In this document: piece after piece, positions 7,702 to 7,860 of the stretch
Layout of the letters: the number at the start of each line of letters is the position of its first letter
How positions within the stretch are numbered: the stretch's first letter is position 1
The notes under the pieces: generated by a model
The model's input: only the letters and a program-made list of their open reading frames with translations
Databases searched by the model: none
What the model was told of the DNA's origin: nothing
Program-made: the position numbers and the translations under genes
NCBI GenBank assembly: GCA_002469915.1
Contig: DKOG01000280.1
Span: 1 to 7,860 of the forward strand
Length of the DNA: 7,860 nt
Direction of reading: 5' to 3'
Source: Bacteroidetes bacterium UBA7368
GTDB lineage: Bacteria; Bacteroidota; Rhodothermia; Rhodothermales; UBA10348

Positions 7702-7860
7702 TTATCCAACGCCAATCAGCTCTACGTCAAAAATAAGCGTAGCATTTGGGCCAATTACCCCGCCGGCACCATATGCACCATATCCCATTTCCGGGGGAAT
7801 GGTCAATCTTCTCATGCCACCGATCTTCATTCCAGCAAAGCCTTGATCCCATCCCTGAAT
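7702..7860 (-). CDS. FKBP-type peptidyl-prolyl cis-trans isomerase, C-terminal part (5' end outside window)
   Basis: Reading the minus strand from the right edge gives 52 residues ending at TAA (7702-7704). They include IQGWDQGFAGMKIGGMRRLT, then IPPEMGYGAYGAGGVIGPNA and TLIFDVELIGVG. This is the characteristic C-terminal half of an FKBP domain: the GW-x-x-G motif, the M-x-x-GG-x-R segment, IPPE-x-GYG, and the final I-P/G-P-N-A-T-L-x-F-x-V-E-L strand. The family catalyses cis-trans isomerisation of Xaa-Pro bonds during protein folding, often in the periplasm. The domain finishes two residues after the last strand, so there is no C-terminal extension. The N-terminus, and hence any signal peptide or dimerisation domain, lies beyond the window. 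Confidence 0.95.
   Translation of the reverse strand: MQGWDQGFAGMKIGGMRRLTIPPEMGYGAYGAGGVIGPNATLIFDVELIGVG

Overview
The window is ordinary chromosomal DNA of a bacterium that looks like a Bacteroidota/Rhodothermota-type organism, probably free-living or marine. This is inferred from gene content: a DUF1501 protein next to a planctomycete-type cytochrome c, a large secreted Asp-box (VPS10/sortilin-like) protein, a carboxypeptidase-regulatory-like surface protein and an FKBP isomerase. The starts mostly lack a Shine-Dalgarno sequence, as is common in Bacteroidota. No rRNA, tRNA, CRISPR array, integrase or insertion sequence was seen.

Layout. (1) 1-2438, plus strand: the C-terminal part of a DUF1501 protein, then 12 bp later a membrane protein joining a DUF2231-like bundle, a haem c domain and leucine-rich repeats; they very likely form one operon whose beginning lies upstream. 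(2) 2439-5465, minus strand: an exported protein of about 1008 residues with eleven Asp-box motifs, a beta-sandwich and a helical tail. Its stop codon directly abuts the stop of the preceding convergent gene. (3) 5466-5672: a divergent intergenic region. (4) 5673-6371, plus: an uncharacterised six-helix membrane protein with acidic and His residues in or near its helices. (5) 6506-7627, plus: a secreted protein with a carboxypeptidase-regulatory-like domain and a conserved C-terminal region of unknown role. (6) 7648-7685: a strong hairpin terminator that can work in both directions. (7) 7702-7860, minus: the last 52 codons of an FKBP-type prolyl isomerase.

Functionally, the first two genes belong to the DUF1501/PSCyt1 group that is usually clustered with DUF1549/DUF1553 proteins in Planctomycetes, Verrucomicrobia and some Bacteroidota; their biochemical role is not settled. 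The remaining genes look like independent envelope or secreted functions. I found no clear evidence of a new defence or mobile system. The most unusual items are the three-part cytochrome fusion, the orphan membrane protein and the zero-gap convergent gene ends. No stretch longer than about 210 bp lacks a gene.
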